In this document: piece after piece, positions 50,632 through 59,030 of the stretch
Position numbering within the stretch: the stretch's first letter is position 1
How the letters are laid out: every line of letters starts with the position of its first letter
NCBI GenBank assembly: GCA_964603785.1
Contig: CAZRWD010000001.1
Location: 434,001 to 498,000 of the forward strand
Length of the DNA stretch: 64,000 bases
Reading direction: 5' to 3'
Source of the DNA: CAZRWD01 sp964603785
GTDB lineage: Bacteria; Fermentibacterota; Fermentibacteria; Fermentibacterales; Fermentibacteraceae
The notes under the pieces: model-generated
Told to the model about the DNA's origin: nothing
What the model saw: the letters and a program-made list of their open reading frames with translations, nothing else
Database searches by the model: none
Position numbers and translations under genes: made by a program

Positions 50632-53061
50632 CTACGCCTCTCCGGGGGGGGTCCGGCCCCCTCCCGGCGTCGCTTCCCGGGACAGGGCCGACCTGACCCG
50701 GGCAATGAGGTCCACGGGCCTGTACGGCTTCTGGATGAAGCCCGTAAGCCCCTTCCCCGCGAACCTGCCGGCGGCGTCCATCTCGTTGTAGCCGCTCGAC
50801 AGGATAACCTTCACGTCCGGCCTCAGGCGCCTCATCTCGCGGAAGGTCTCCTCGCCGTTGAGATGGGGCATCGTCATGTCGAGCAGGACGAGGTCCACCA
50901 GCGGGGCCTCGGTTCTGAAGACCTCCAGGGCCTCCCTGCCGTCGGACGCCCGGAGCACCCGGAACCCGCAGCGCTCGAGGGTCAGGGCGGCCACCGTGCG
51001 GACCGACTCCTCGTCGTCGACGACCATCACCGTGGAGCCCGCCAGGCCGTGGAGATTGCCGTCGATGCCGTCCGCCGGTGCGGCGGCCTCCCCCAGCGCG
51101 GGGATGAGGACCTTGAAGCTGCTCCCCCTGGAGGGTTCCGAATAGACCTTCATCGTCCCGTGGTGGCCCCTCACGATGCCGATGACGGCCGCGAGCCCCA
51201 GACCCCTTCCGGTGAACTTGGTGGTGAAGAAGGGATCGAATATCCTGGCCCTGGTCCTGTCGTCCATGCCGCAGCCCGTGTCGGAGACCTCCAGGTAGAC
51301 GTAGACGCCTTCGGGGAGATCCTCGTCCATGTAGGTGCCGGAGAGGTAGGACCTGTCGAGGACGGTCGTGCCCGTGGTGATGGTTATGACTCCGCTGCGT
51401 TCGCCTATCGCCTCGGCGGCGTTGATGATGAGGTTCATCACCACCTGCCGGAGCTGTGTCGCGTCGCCCTCGATGTCAGGCAGCTCGTGCGACAGGTCGA
51501 GCCTGAGGACCACGTTCTTGGGCACCGCCGCCTGCAGCAGGTTGACCATCTCCTCGATCAGGCCGTTGAGTATCACGGGCTCGACGAGGAACTTGCCGCG
51601 GCCGGAATACGCCAGGAGCTGGTTGGTCAGTTCCGCCGCCCGGAGCGCGGCGGTCTCCAGCCTCTCTATGGTCCTCCTGACCGGGGAGTCCTGCGGCAGC
51701 TCCATGAGGGCGAGCCCGGCGTTGCCGAGTATCCCCATGAGGAGGTTGTTGAAGTCGTGGGCGATCCCCCCCGCGAGCACGCCCAGGCTCTCCAGCTTCT
51801 GCGTATGCTGGATCTGCCTCTCCAGAAGGCGCCTCTCCTCCTCGATCCTGCGCCTCTCGGAGGAGTTCCTCAGTATGGCGAGGATGCCGGTGACACCCTT
51901 CTCGGTGATCAGCGTCGCATTGAGCTCGAAGGGGATCTCCCTGCCCTCCCTGTCCAGGAGTACGGTCTCGTAGATCTGCGGGAGGTCCTCCCCCCCCAGC
52001 CTCCTTATGTGCCAGTCGAGCAGCTTCTCCCTCTCGGAGGGGGCGACGAAGTCGACGAACGACCTCCCGGCCGTCTCGGAGGGATCGAAGCCCAGGACCT
52101 GGTGTATGTAGCCGTTGCCGTACTGCAGCCTGCCGTCGAAGACGAGTACGATGCCGTCGCTCGCCCTCTCCGCCAGGGTGCGATATCGCGTCTCGCTCTC
52201 CGAGAGGGACTCCTCGGATCTCCTCTTCTCGATGACCAGGGCTGCCGATCCGGCCAGCGTGAGCAGGGCGTCCTTCTGCCTCTGCTCCATGGAGGCGCCG
52301 CTGGAGTAGCCCTGGACTGTCATGACGCCGACGATCCTGTCCTCCACCGTGAGCGGGACTCCGAGCCACCACTTGGAGAGGACGCCTATCAGGTCGACCT
52401 TCCCCGAGCTTATGAGGCGCGTCATGTCGGCCTCCGTGAGCAGGGTCGGGACTCCGCTCCGGAGCACGAGCTCCGTCATCCCCCTGCCGGGGTGCCTGGG
52501 CTCCGGCTGCCAGTCGTACCTGTCGACGTAGTAGGGAAAGGAGATCAGGTCCGTATCGCTGTCATAGAGGGCGATGTAGAAGTTCTCCGCCTCCATGATC
52601 TCGGAGATGATCCCGTGTATGGCCCTGTAGAGCGAGTCGGTGTCGGGGGTCTTCAGTCCGGCCTCGATGATCCGGCGGGTCGCGTCGTGGAGCTGGATCG
52701 AGTACCTGCGCTCGGTGGTGTCGTGGGCGAAGAGGAGGTATCCGCCCGGTTCGGCGTCCTTCGGTGCCAGGCTCACCGCTCGCGTCAGCCTGAACCTGCC
52801 GTCCGGCCATGGTGTCTCCGTGCCTGTCGCGATGCCGCCCGGGGATGCGGCCGTGATCGATGCGATGTCGGGGGGGAGGTCGGCGCCCGTCCAGAGGTCG
52901 GCCCACCTCGCTCCGGGCTCGAGCCTGCCGCTCCTGAGGGCCCGTTCGGCTGCCGGGTTGGCCCAGAGCACGGAGAACCGCTCGTCCAGCCGGACGACGG
53001 CGTCCTCTATGCCCGCGAGTATCGCGTGCTGTTCGCTCCCGGGATCGATGACCGCGTCCAT
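50632..53061 (-). CDS. Hybrid sensor histidine kinase (PAS-GAF-PAS-HK-REC)
   Basis: An 809-residue soluble protein. N-terminal PAS-like domain (AVVRLDERFSVLWANPAAE), GAF domain at about residues 140-300, second PAS (DGIVLVFDGRLQYGNGYIHQ), H-box GGIAHDFNNLL, HATPase with NLIINAAEA and GRGLGLAAV, and a C-terminal receiver with LVLLDMTMPHL. No membrane helix, so it senses a cytoplasmic signal. It lies directly upstream of the peroxiredoxin gene, so redox or peroxide state is a possible input (inference). ATG 53061. Confidence 0.93.
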   Translation of the reverse strand: MDAVIDPGSEQHAILAGIEDAVVRLDERFSVLWANPAAERALRSGRLEPGARWADLWTGADLPPDIASITAASPGGIATGTETPWPDGRFRLTRAVSLAPKDAEPGGYLLFAHDTTERRYSIQLHDATRRIIEAGLKTPDTDSLYRAIHGIISEIMEAENFYIALYDSDTDLISFPYYVDRYDWQPEPRHPGRGMTELVLRSGVPTLLTEADMTRLISSGKVDLIGVLSKWWLGVPLTVEDRIVGVMTVQGYSSGASMEQRQKDALLTLAGSAALVIEKRRSEESLSESETRYRTLAERASDGIVLVFDGRLQYGNGYIHQVLGFDPSETAGRSFVDFVAPSEREKLLDWHIRRLGGEDLPQIYETVLLDREGREIPFELNATLITEKGVTGILAILRNSSERRRIEEERRLLERQIQHTQKLESLGVLAGGIAHDFNNLLMGILGNAGLALMELPQDSPVRRTIERLETAALRAAELTNQLLAYSGRGKFLVEPVILNGLIEEMVNLLQAAVPKNVVLRLDLSHELPDIEGDATQLRQVVMNLIINAAEAIGERSGVITITTGTTVLDRSYLSGTYMDEDLPEGVYVYLEVSDTGCGMDDRTRARIFDPFFTTKFTGRGLGLAAVIGIVRGHHGTMKVYSEPSRGSSFKVLIPALGEAAAPADGIDGNLHGLAGSTVMVVDDEESVRTVAALTLERCGFRVLRASDGREALEVFRTEAPLVDLVLLDMTMPHLNGEETFREMRRLRPDVKVILSSGYNEMDAAGRFAGKGLTGFIQKPYRPVDLIARVRSALSREATPGGGRTPPGEA

Positions 53062-53170
53062 GGGGTCCGCCTGGAGTCGGGTTTGTACGGGTCGTGCCCC
53101 CGGCCCCGCCGGGGGAGCAAGCCTCCATCAATCGATCACGCCGATTAAATGATGATTCCTGCGGTTGCTG

Positions 53171-53461
53171 TCATCCCTCGGAGGGATCGCCGGCGCCCGC
53201 GGCCACTATCATCACCGAGCGGCAGGGCAGCGTCCTGATGGTCACCGTCTTCATCAGCCGGGAGAACGAGCCCTTCTCCAGTATCCATGTCGACCCGGGG
53301 CGAGGGAGTAGCGTGACGCCCGTCTCGTGCAGGACGACTGCGGCCGCGGAACCCGAGGCGGCGAGACGGACCCTCGTGGGCATGCACAGGAGGGAGGGAC
53401 CACCCGGGAGGCGCATGAGCCAGGGCGGGTGCAGGGACCGGGCGGGGCGTCGTCCTTCCAT
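53171..53461 (-). CDS. Small protein of unknown function, putatively leaderless
   Basis: A 96-residue basic protein, not recognised. Codon use has the high third-position GC of its neighbours. The central part (RVRLAASGSAAAVVLHETG, then TWILEKGSFSRL) could be beta-rich; the family is unknown. ATG 53461 has no Shine-Dalgarno, but an excellent promoter places the predicted start point at or next to the ATG. Internal ATGs near 53416 and 53383 also lack a Shine-Dalgarno. It precedes the hybrid kinase gene by 109 bp, a gap that holds a GC-rich hairpin but no gene. Confidence 0.5.
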   Translation of the reverse strand: MEGRRPARSLHPPWLMRLPGGPSLLCMPTRVRLAASGSAAAVVLHETGVTLLPRPGSTWILEKGSFSRLMKTVTIRTLPCRSVMIVAAGAGDPSEG

Positions 53462-53467
53462 GGGCGG

Positions 53468-53496
53468 ATGATAGCAGATGTCGCGGCGGATGTAAA
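53468..53496 (-). promoter_or_regulatory. Promoter of the small leaderless gene
   Basis: -35 TTTACA at 53496-53491, 17 bp spacer, -10 TATCAT at 53473-53468, each one base from consensus. Six bases (CCGCCC) separate the -10 from ATG 53461. Confidence 0.65.
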
Positions 53497-53508
53497 CACC
53501 AGTTTGCG

Positions 53509-56049
53509 TCAGCCCAGCATGGCCTTCAGGTCGTACAGGAGCTTCAGCGCCTGAACCGGGGCGAGGGAATCCGGGTCGACGGCCCTGAGGAGGTCCAGCA
53601 GGCCGTCCGGAGGGGCTTCGAAGGGGATCTCCATCTGCGGGTCGTCCGACGGGACCTCGGTGCTCCCCTCCCTCTCCAGCCTCGCCAGTATACGCGCCGC
53701 CTTCGACACGACCCTCACGGGCACGCCCGCCATGGCCGCCACGTGGAGCCCGTAGGACCGGTCGGCGGGTCCTTCGGCCAGCCTGTAGAGGAAGACGATG
53801 CGCCCCCTCGACTCCCTCACCTGCACGCTGGCGTTCGAGGCGCAGGGGAGCCTGGCCCCCAGCCTCGTCAGCTCGTGGTAGTGCGTCGCGAAGAGGACGA
53901 GGGGCCTGTGCCGCTCGTGGTCGTGCATGTGCTCTATCATGGCCCATGCGAGGGCGAGGCCGTCGTATGTGCTCGTGCCCCTGCCGATCTCGTCGATCAC
54001 GGCGAGGCTCGCCGGGGTCGAGGAGTTGAGGATCGAGGCCGCGTCCGCCATCTCGAGCAGGAATGTCGACTGGCCGCGCACGATCCTGTCGGCGGACCCG
54101 ATCCTCGTGAAGAGCCTGTCCATCGGAGAGAACCTCATGGACACCGCGGGTACGAAGGACCCCGCCTGGGCCATGACGAGCATCTGGGCGGCCTGCCTGA
54201 GGCAGGTGGACTTTCCGGCCATGTTGGGGCCCGTGACAATGAGGATCCTCCGGTCGGCATCCAGCCTGACGGAGTTCGGGACGCACTCGCCCCGCGGCAG
54301 GATGACGTCGAGGACGGGATTGCGCCCCTCCTCGACGACCAGGCACGGACCCTCCTCGATCGACGGCCTCACATACCCCTTCTCCGCCGCCATGGCGGCC
54401 ATCCCGCAGAGCACGTCGATCGTCGACAGCACGGCCCCCGCGGCCCTTACACGCCTGGCCCCGGAGGCGACCCTGTACCGGAGGGCCTCGAAGATCTCCC
54501 TCTCCAGGGTTCCCACGCGCTCCTCCGCCCTGGAGAGCCTGGATTCGGCCTCGCGCAGCTCCGGGGTCGAGTACCGCTCCGCGTTCGACAGGGTCTGGCG
54601 CCTGGTGTAGGTGTCGGGGACCCTGTCGGAAGCGCTGGCGGGGACCTCGATGAAGTATCCGAACACGCGGTTGTAGCCTATGGAGAGCCTCGGTATCCCG
54701 GTCCTGAGCCGCTCCTCCGCCTCCATGGCGGCTATCCAGCTGCGATCCCCCCCTGCCGCGTCACGGAGGGAGTCCAGTTCCTCCGAGACGCCGCGGGCGA
54801 CTGTCCTGCCGTCGCCGGGGCGCAGCGGCGGATCGGAGGCGAGGGTGGTCCGTATGTCCGCGCCGATGTCGTCCAGGGTGTCCATGACGGCCGCCTCGGC
54901 CAGCAGCGCGGAGCCGCACCCGGACAGGATCCCGGCCATCGACGGAAGGAGCGCTGCGGTGGCTGCCACGGCAGCCAGGTCCCTCGGGTTGCTCTTCCCG
55001 GTCAGCAGCCTCCCCGACTGCCTCTCCAGGTCCGCGCATCCGGCCATCAGCTCCGCGAGCCGTCCTGAGAGCCCGTTGCCGAGGATCTCCTCCACCGCAT
55101 CGTGCCGCATCGAGGTGACCGCGGGGTTCCTCGGGGGAGCCAGCAGCCAGCTCCTGTAGAGCCTGGAGCCGCCCGGGGTGGTCGTGCGGTCGGTGGCGAC
55201 CGCCAGGACCGCCTGACGGTCGGGACCGGCGGTATCGACGAGGTCCAGGGCGAGGGCGCTCTTCCTGTCGATCACCAGGTGATCCTCGACGCTGTAGAGC
55301 CCCCCGAACTCGAGGGTGGAGGACATGCCCCTCTTCGTGTCCTCGATGTAGGAGAGCAGCGCTCCCAGGGCACCTGCGGCGACCGGGCGCCCCTCGAGCC
55401 CCAGGCCTTCGAGGGTGGACACTCCCAGGCGCCTGTGGATCGCCTGGACGGCGGCCTGCATCTCGAACCGCCAGGGCTCCAGCACGGTGGCCGCCATCCC
55501 CGGGGGAGCCTCGAAGTCCGATCCCTCCGGCAGGAGGATCTCCCTCGGGCAGCGCCTGAGCATCTCCCCCGCCGCCGTGGGGAGATCGGCCTCGATCGCG
55601 TCGACGGTCCCCCCCGCAAGGTCGCAGAATGCCGCCGCCGCGGTCCCGCCCCTCTCCAGGAAGGACGCGAGGAGAGCCGTCTCGGTTGCCTCCAGGGCCT
55701 GGCCCGAGACGAGCGTCCCCGGGGTGATCACCTCGGTCACCTCCCTGCGGACGAGCTTCCTGGCCTTCGCGGGGTCCTCCGTCTGCTCGCAGATCGCCAC
55801 CCTGCACCCGGCGGCTATCAGCCTGGGCAGGTAGCTGTCCAGGGCGTGGACGGGGAAGCCGGCCAGGGGTACGGGATTCCCGGTCTCCCTGTCGAGCTCC
55901 CTCGACGTGAGGGCGATTCCCAGGAGCTTCGAGACCCTTGCGGCATCGTCGAAGAAGGTCTCGAAGAAGTCGCCCATCTGGAAGAGGAGGACCGCCCCGG
56001 GGTGCCTCGCCTTCTGCGCCAGGTACTGCTCCATGAGGGGGGTCCTCAA
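53509..56049 (-). CDS. mutS: DNA mismatch repair protein MutS
   Basis: An 846-residue MutS1. Mismatch-reading motif GDFFETFFDDA keeps the Phe-x-Glu. Walker A VTGPNMAGKST, Walker B/D-loop VIDEIGRGTSTYDGLALAW, and ATHYHELTRLG follow. It recognises mismatches and recruits MutL; mutL is not in the window. TTG 56049 is chosen because it overlaps the preceding stop (TTGA), giving MRTPLMEQYLAQ; ATG 56034 is possible. Confidence 0.96.
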   Translation of the reverse strand: MRTPLMEQYLAQKARHPGAVLLFQMGDFFETFFDDAARVSKLLGIALTSRELDRETGNPVPLAGFPVHALDSYLPRLIAAGCRVAICEQTEDPAKARKLVRREVTEVITPGTLVSGQALEATETALLASFLERGGTAAAAFCDLAGGTVDAIEADLPTAAGEMLRRCPREILLPEGSDFEAPPGMAATVLEPWRFEMQAAVQAIHRRLGVSTLEGLGLEGRPVAAGALGALLSYIEDTKRGMSSTLEFGGLYSVEDHLVIDRKSALALDLVDTAGPDRQAVLAVATDRTTTPGGSRLYRSWLLAPPRNPAVTSMRHDAVEEILGNGLSGRLAELMAGCADLERQSGRLLTGKSNPRDLAAVAATAALLPSMAGILSGCGSALLAEAAVMDTLDDIGADIRTTLASDPPLRPGDGRTVARGVSEELDSLRDAAGGDRSWIAAMEAEERLRTGIPRLSIGYNRVFGYFIEVPASASDRVPDTYTRRQTLSNAERYSTPELREAESRLSRAEERVGTLEREIFEALRYRVASGARRVRAAGAVLSTIDVLCGMAAMAAEKGYVRPSIEEGPCLVVEEGRNPVLDVILPRGECVPNSVRLDADRRILIVTGPNMAGKSTCLRQAAQMLVMAQAGSFVPAVSMRFSPMDRLFTRIGSADRIVRGQSTFLLEMADAASILNSSTPASLAVIDEIGRGTSTYDGLALAWAMIEHMHDHERHRPLVLFATHYHELTRLGARLPCASNASVQVRESRGRIVFLYRLAEGPADRSYGLHVAAMAGVPVRVVSKAARILARLEREGSTEVPSDDPQMEIPFEAPPDGLLDLLRAVDPDSLAPVQALKLLYDLKAMLG

Positions 56050-56981
56050 GGCCGCCCCCCCAGGAGGGCGAGGGCCGCCCTGTGGATCTCCAGGGGCAGG
56101 AGGGCCCTCCTGCAGGCCTCGTCGCCCATCCTGCAGCTGTCCGCTCCGTGCCTGTGGCAGGGGCTGCAGGGGGCGGCCGGTCCGATCGAGCCCTGGAGAT
56201 CGAAGAAGCCCAGAACAGGCGAGGTGGAGGTGAAGACGACCAGCGTCGGGACTCCGAGCGCCCTGCCGGCGTGCGCCGGACCGGAGTCGGGGGAGACGAG
56301 CAGCGAGCATCTCTCGATCGAGCCGAGGAGGCCGTCCAGGCCCGATCCCGGATCGGAGCGGGTCACGCAGTCCCTCCTTGCCAGGGAGCGGACCGATTCC
56401 ATGGCCGCCCGGTCCTCCGCTCCGCCCAGCAGCAGGACCGAGGCTCCCTCGAGGTCTGCGAAGAGGCGGGCCAGCTCGGCCAGGAGATCCTCGGGAAGGG
56501 ACTTCATGCGCCATCTCCCGCCGCAGACGAGTCCGACGGTGAATTCGGAGGGTGGGGGGCATCGCCTCTCGAGGACCGGTGCGGGATGGCTCTCGGAGCC
56601 TGCGAGGCTCGAGAACTCGGAATGCCTCGACGGCATGGCGCCCTTCCCCTTCAGGGCCGCGGAGCGCCGTCTCCTGTCCGTCCTGAAGCGGTGGACGCGC
56701 CTGAGGCCCGTGCCGAGGAAGGTCGTGGCGTTTCCCTGGAAGTCGAAGATGTCCGCGGATCCGAACCGCCCCGAGATCCCCAGGAGGCTCCATGCGGCAC
56801 CGGATCCCCGCAGTCCCAGAGGCCTCACGCCGTGTCCGAACCTCTCCACCACGGGCAGGCAGCCGGCGGCGGTGACGAATGTGACGCCGCCACGGGATGC
56901 GAGGTGAGCGGCTGCGGGCTGACAGAGGATGACGTCACCCAGGGAGTGCAGCCTTATGGCCAGGAAGCGGCCGTCATCCAT
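56046..56981 (-). CDS. Glycosyltransferase family 9 (heptosyltransferase-like)
   Basis: A 311-residue GT9 protein: LAIRLHSLGDVILCQPAAAH at the N-terminus, VGLVCGGRWRMKSLP in the middle, and the donor site LLVSPDSGPAHAGRALGVP with VVFTSTSP. It lies directly after the MsbA-like exporter gene (8 nt overlap). That pairing suits assembly and flipping of the lipid A-core. Confidence 0.86.
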   Translation of the reverse strand: MDDGRFLAIRLHSLGDVILCQPAAAHLASRGGVTFVTAAGCLPVVERFGHGVRPLGLRGSGAAWSLLGISGRFGSADIFDFQGNATTFLGTGLRRVHRFRTDRRRRSAALKGKGAMPSRHSEFSSLAGSESHPAPVLERRCPPPSEFTVGLVCGGRWRMKSLPEDLLAELARLFADLEGASVLLLGGAEDRAAMESVRSLARRDCVTRSDPGSGLDGLLGSIERCSLLVSPDSGPAHAGRALGVPTLVVFTSTSPVLGFFDLQGSIGPAAPCSPCHRHGADSCRMGDEACRRALLPLEIHRAALALLGGRP

Positions 56982-58929
56982 CTGAGAACTGCAGGTCGTA
57001 CAGCCTGCGGTATCTTCCGCCCATCCGCATCAGCTCCGTGTGGGTGCCCGACTCGACGATACGCCCGGCCTCCAGGAAGACTATCCTGTCGGCATGCCTG
57101 ATCGTGCTCAGCCTGTGGGCTATCACGAGTGCGGTCCTGCCCTGTATGAGCGTGTTGACGGCCTTCTGGACGAGCCTCTCCGATTCCGTGTCGAGGGAGG
57201 AGGTGGCCTCGTCCAGTACCAGGACGGCGGGGTCCTTGAGTATGGCCCGGGCGATCGCGAGCCTCTGCCTCTGGCCGCCCGAGAGGGTGACGCCCCGCTC
57301 GCCGATGACCGTCTCCATGCCGTCCGGCAGCTCGTCCACGAAATCGAGGATGTTCGCGGCCTCCGCCGCGGCCCGCACCGACTCCAGGGGGATGTCCGCC
57401 CTGCCATAGGCTATGTTGTTGCGCACGGAATCGTTGAAGAGCACCGTCTCCTGCGTGACCACCCCGATCAGGTTCCTGAGGGACGATATGCGGATGTCCC
57501 TCAGGTCCACGCCGTCCATCGTCACCCTGCCGGCGGAGGGGTCTATGAACCTGGGAAGGAGGTCGGCGAGCGTGCTCTTCCCGGCCCCGCTGGGGCCCAC
57601 AAGCGCCACGACCTCCCCCGCCCGTATCCCGAGGTCCACGTCGTGGAGCACCTCCTCCCTGTCGTAGGAGAAGGATACGCCCTCGAACCGGATGCCTTCA
57701 GAGAGCCCGGAGACATCCACCGCCCCGGGCTTCTCGACGATCCCGGAGCGCTCGTCGAGTATCCTGAAGACACGGTCCCCCGACGCCATGCCGGCCTGTA
57801 TCCTTGAGTGCGCCTTGGCCAGGTCCTTCACCGGGTCCATCATGCTGAGGGCGGCGCCGAGGAAGACGAAGAACTGGCCCGTGGTCATCCCCCCTCCGGC
57901 GAGGACCGCCTTGCCTCCGTACCAGAAGATGATGCAGCTCACGACCGCCCCGATTATCTCGGTGAGAGGGCCTGCGAGCGCCTTGAGCCTCTGCAGGGCC
58001 GTCTCGTGCCTCGCGTGGCCCCTCAGATGACGCCTGAACCTGCCCTGCTCGAAGCCCTCCATGGAGAAGGCCTTCACCACCCTGATGCCCAGCGTGCTCT
58101 CCTGGAGGACGGAGGCGAAGTCCGCCATCCTCTCCTGCGCCTTGTGGCTCTTCCGCCTGAGCCGCCTGCCCAGTGCCGATATGAGCAGGGCGCTCGGCGG
58201 GAGGACGACGAATGTGACCAGGGTGAGCCTCCACGATGCTACCAGGGCTATCACGAGGTAGATGACGAGGAGGGACGCCTGCTTGGCCACGTTGACCATC
58301 GCCTCGCTTATCGCACCCTTCAGCCTGTCGACGTCGGCGGTCATCCTGCTCATCAGCTCGCCGGCCCTGCTCCGGGCGAAGTACTCGAGGTCCAGGCTCA
58401 GGATATGGGTGTAAAGCTTCATGCGAAGGCTGAATAGAACACCCTGCTCGACCCTGGCCAGGAAGAAGGTCTGCAGTACCGCCGCGACATTCTTGACGAG
58501 GATGAGGAGAACGACCAGCAGGAGCACCGCCGCGAGTGCCTGCTCCGGCCCCGCGAGCCTGAGGGACTCGCGAGCGCCCTCCACCGCCGCCGAGAAGGAG
58601 GAGGCGGCCGCGGAGGGGTCGAGTCCGGCGAGGCTTTCGAAGGCGCGCCCCAGGTGGGGAAGGGCCCTGCCGGCAAGGAGCGCGGGGAGGTCCTCCGCAC
58701 CGTCCGCGACCGCAGGTCTTCCGAGGATGTCGTCGAAGATGGGCAGGATCATCCCTATGGAGGCGCCGCTGGAGACCGCGAAGACCACGGCGCAGGTCAT
58801 CGCGGCCGCGATCGAGGCCCACCAGGGCTTCACGAACTCCATGAGCCTCGCGGCCGGGCCTCTCCGTCGCCTGTCGGTCTTCGGGGACAATGCCGGAATC
58901 CTCTCCCGCCGATGGAATCGACCGAACAT
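56974..58929 (-). CDS. ABC transporter, MsbA-like lipid flippase/exporter
   Basis: A 651-residue half transporter: six membrane helices, then a nucleotide-binding domain with Walker A GPSGAGKST, ABC signature LSGGQRQRLAIARA, Walker B VLVLDEATSSLD and H-loop IAHRLST. About 80 extra residues lie between the first two helices (VADGAEDLPALLAGRALPHL onward), forming a periplasmic insert larger than in E. coli MsbA. It probably flips lipid A or another glycolipid. The ATG 58929 has no Shine-Dalgarno within 12 nt. Confidence 0.9.
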   Translation of the reverse strand: MFGRFHRRERIPALSPKTDRRRRGPAARLMEFVKPWWASIAAAMTCAVVFAVSSGASIGMILPIFDDILGRPAVADGAEDLPALLAGRALPHLGRAFESLAGLDPSAAASSFSAAVEGARESLRLAGPEQALAAVLLLVVLLILVKNVAAVLQTFFLARVEQGVLFSLRMKLYTHILSLDLEYFARSRAGELMSRMTADVDRLKGAISEAMVNVAKQASLLVIYLVIALVASWRLTLVTFVVLPPSALLISALGRRLRRKSHKAQERMADFASVLQESTLGIRVVKAFSMEGFEQGRFRRHLRGHARHETALQRLKALAGPLTEIIGAVVSCIIFWYGGKAVLAGGGMTTGQFFVFLGAALSMMDPVKDLAKAHSRIQAGMASGDRVFRILDERSGIVEKPGAVDVSGLSEGIRFEGVSFSYDREEVLHDVDLGIRAGEVVALVGPSGAGKSTLADLLPRFIDPSAGRVTMDGVDLRDIRISSLRNLIGVVTQETVLFNDSVRNNIAYGRADIPLESVRAAAEAANILDFVDELPDGMETVIGERGVTLSGGQRQRLAIARAILKDPAVLVLDEATSSLDTESERLVQKAVNTLIQGRTALVIAHRLSTIRHADRIVFLEAGRIVESGTHTELMRMGGRYRRLYDLQFSDG

Positions 58930-58995
58930 ATAGCGATTCGACGGGCTGCGGACACCATGCCCGTGAGGATGCCCATGAATATTCCCTCAGATGTA

Positions 58996-59024
58996 TTGAC
59001 GAACCCCGCGGAGGTGGTTACCCT
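58996..59024 (+). promoter_or_regulatory. Promoter of the LTD surface protein
   Basis: -35 TTGACG at 58996-59001, 17 bp spacer, -10 TACCCT at 59019-59024, then 6 nt to ATG 59031. The geometry equals that of the promoter at 53468-53496. A GGAGG at 59010-59014 is 16 nt from the ATG, too far for a normal Shine-Dalgarno. Confidence 0.5.
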
Positions 59025-59030
59025 TGCGGC

